From: Cytophagales bacterium
Lineage (GTDB): Bacteria; Bacteroidota; Bacteroidia; Cytophagales; 172606-1
DNA length: 38,314 bases
Reading direction: 5' to 3'
NCBI GenBank assembly: GCA_030448185.1
Contig: JAUJNL010000031.1
Location: forward strand, 25,470 to 63,783
A program made the position numbers and the translations under genes. The notes under the pieces are model-generated. The model was not told where the DNA came from and did not search any database. It saw only the letters and a list, made by a program, of their open reading frames with translations. Positions 38,041 to 38,314 of the stretch are shown piece by piece; position 1 is the stretch's first letter, and the number at the start of each line of letters is the position of its first letter.

Positions 38041-38314
38041 GTGCCGGAAGAAACTAGCAAAGAGTAACCGGGTTGAGCAGCATTACACCAATGTACTAAA
38101 TTAAATCGGTTCAGGTGTTTTCTGTTCAACCCCTGTCCGGCTGGATAAGATCATTGCTATTGTTTAGTTGGTCGTAGGACAAGTTTAATATACTTGTTCT
38201 ACTTTGTTTATCATATACTTATGTGTTTTAACCGTTTAACCACCCCTAACCCCTCCTTGAAGCAGGGCTGTACAGTTTAGTTATAACAACCACTGAAATA
38301 GGGTTTTAATATTG

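Overview
The window reads as chromosome from a Bacteroidota of the order Cytophagales (Spirosoma/Larkinella-like). Support: C-terminal type IX secretion (T9SS) sorting domains at both 1-353 and 19342-20561, a giant periplasmic-propeller hybrid histidine kinase of the kind Bacteroidota use, a LytTR regulator with a membrane N-terminus, DUF4288, an exo-muramidase of the NamZ/DUF1343 family, and intergenic palindromes typical of this group. Base composition is close to balanced. No rRNA, tRNA or CRISPR array was seen.

Layout. 1-4.7 kb: tail of a malectin/T9SS secreted protein, a broken GNAT acetyltransferase, a large M14 zinc carboxypeptidase broken by about seven single-base indels, and an O6-alkylguanine-DNA methyltransferase broken near its end. 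4.7-8.3 kb is accessory: an unrecognised small protein behind a 32-bp perfect palindrome, a secreted protein of 19-residue NPDGTH repeats split by an IS110-family element, a WG-repeat lipoprotein ending in a 21-bp perfect hairpin, and an immunity-like protein. 8.3-17.5 kb: DUF4288, VOC protein, LytTR regulator, MoeB-rhodanese, an Hpt phosphotransfer protein next to the 1406-residue hybrid kinase, and an NlpC/P60 hydrolase. 17.5-20.6 kb is debris-rich: a RelE-type toxin-antitoxin pair with a frameshifted toxin, a REP-like repeat, an IS200/IS605 TnpA remnant, a CRTAC1 (ASPIC/UnbV) remnant and a broken T9SS secreted protein. 20.7-27.8 kb: DinB, a sugar-binding lipoprotein beside myo-inositol oxygenase, a histidine kinase, an M28 peptidase, a beta-phosphoglucomutase-like HAD and a ROK/SIS chimera. 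27.8-38.3 kb: frameshifted FAD reductase, a secreted protein of unknown function, a broken TSUP permease, NamZ, a LolC/E-type permease, a 12-copy heptamer array, inorganic pyrophosphatase, a FemAB/GNAT-like protein and a membrane metallophosphoesterase.

The most striking item is the IS110 element at about 5525-6823. Its 5' non-coding end folds on paper into two internal-loop hairpins. The guide segments in those loops match, by direct reading, both the element's own ends (donor) and the reconstructed empty target in the NPDGTH gene. That is the architecture of an IS110 bridge RNA, and the insertion site itself is consistent with the predicted targeting.

The second theme is disruption. Roughly twenty coding breaks, most of them one-base changes in short homopolymers, cluster in a few genes while neighbours several kilobases long are clean. 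A 19-bp tandem duplication breaks the Hpt gene and a deletion appears to have fused ROK and SIS genes. Sequencing error in poorly covered stretches is a serious alternative to real gene decay, and this should be settled before any pseudogene is believed.
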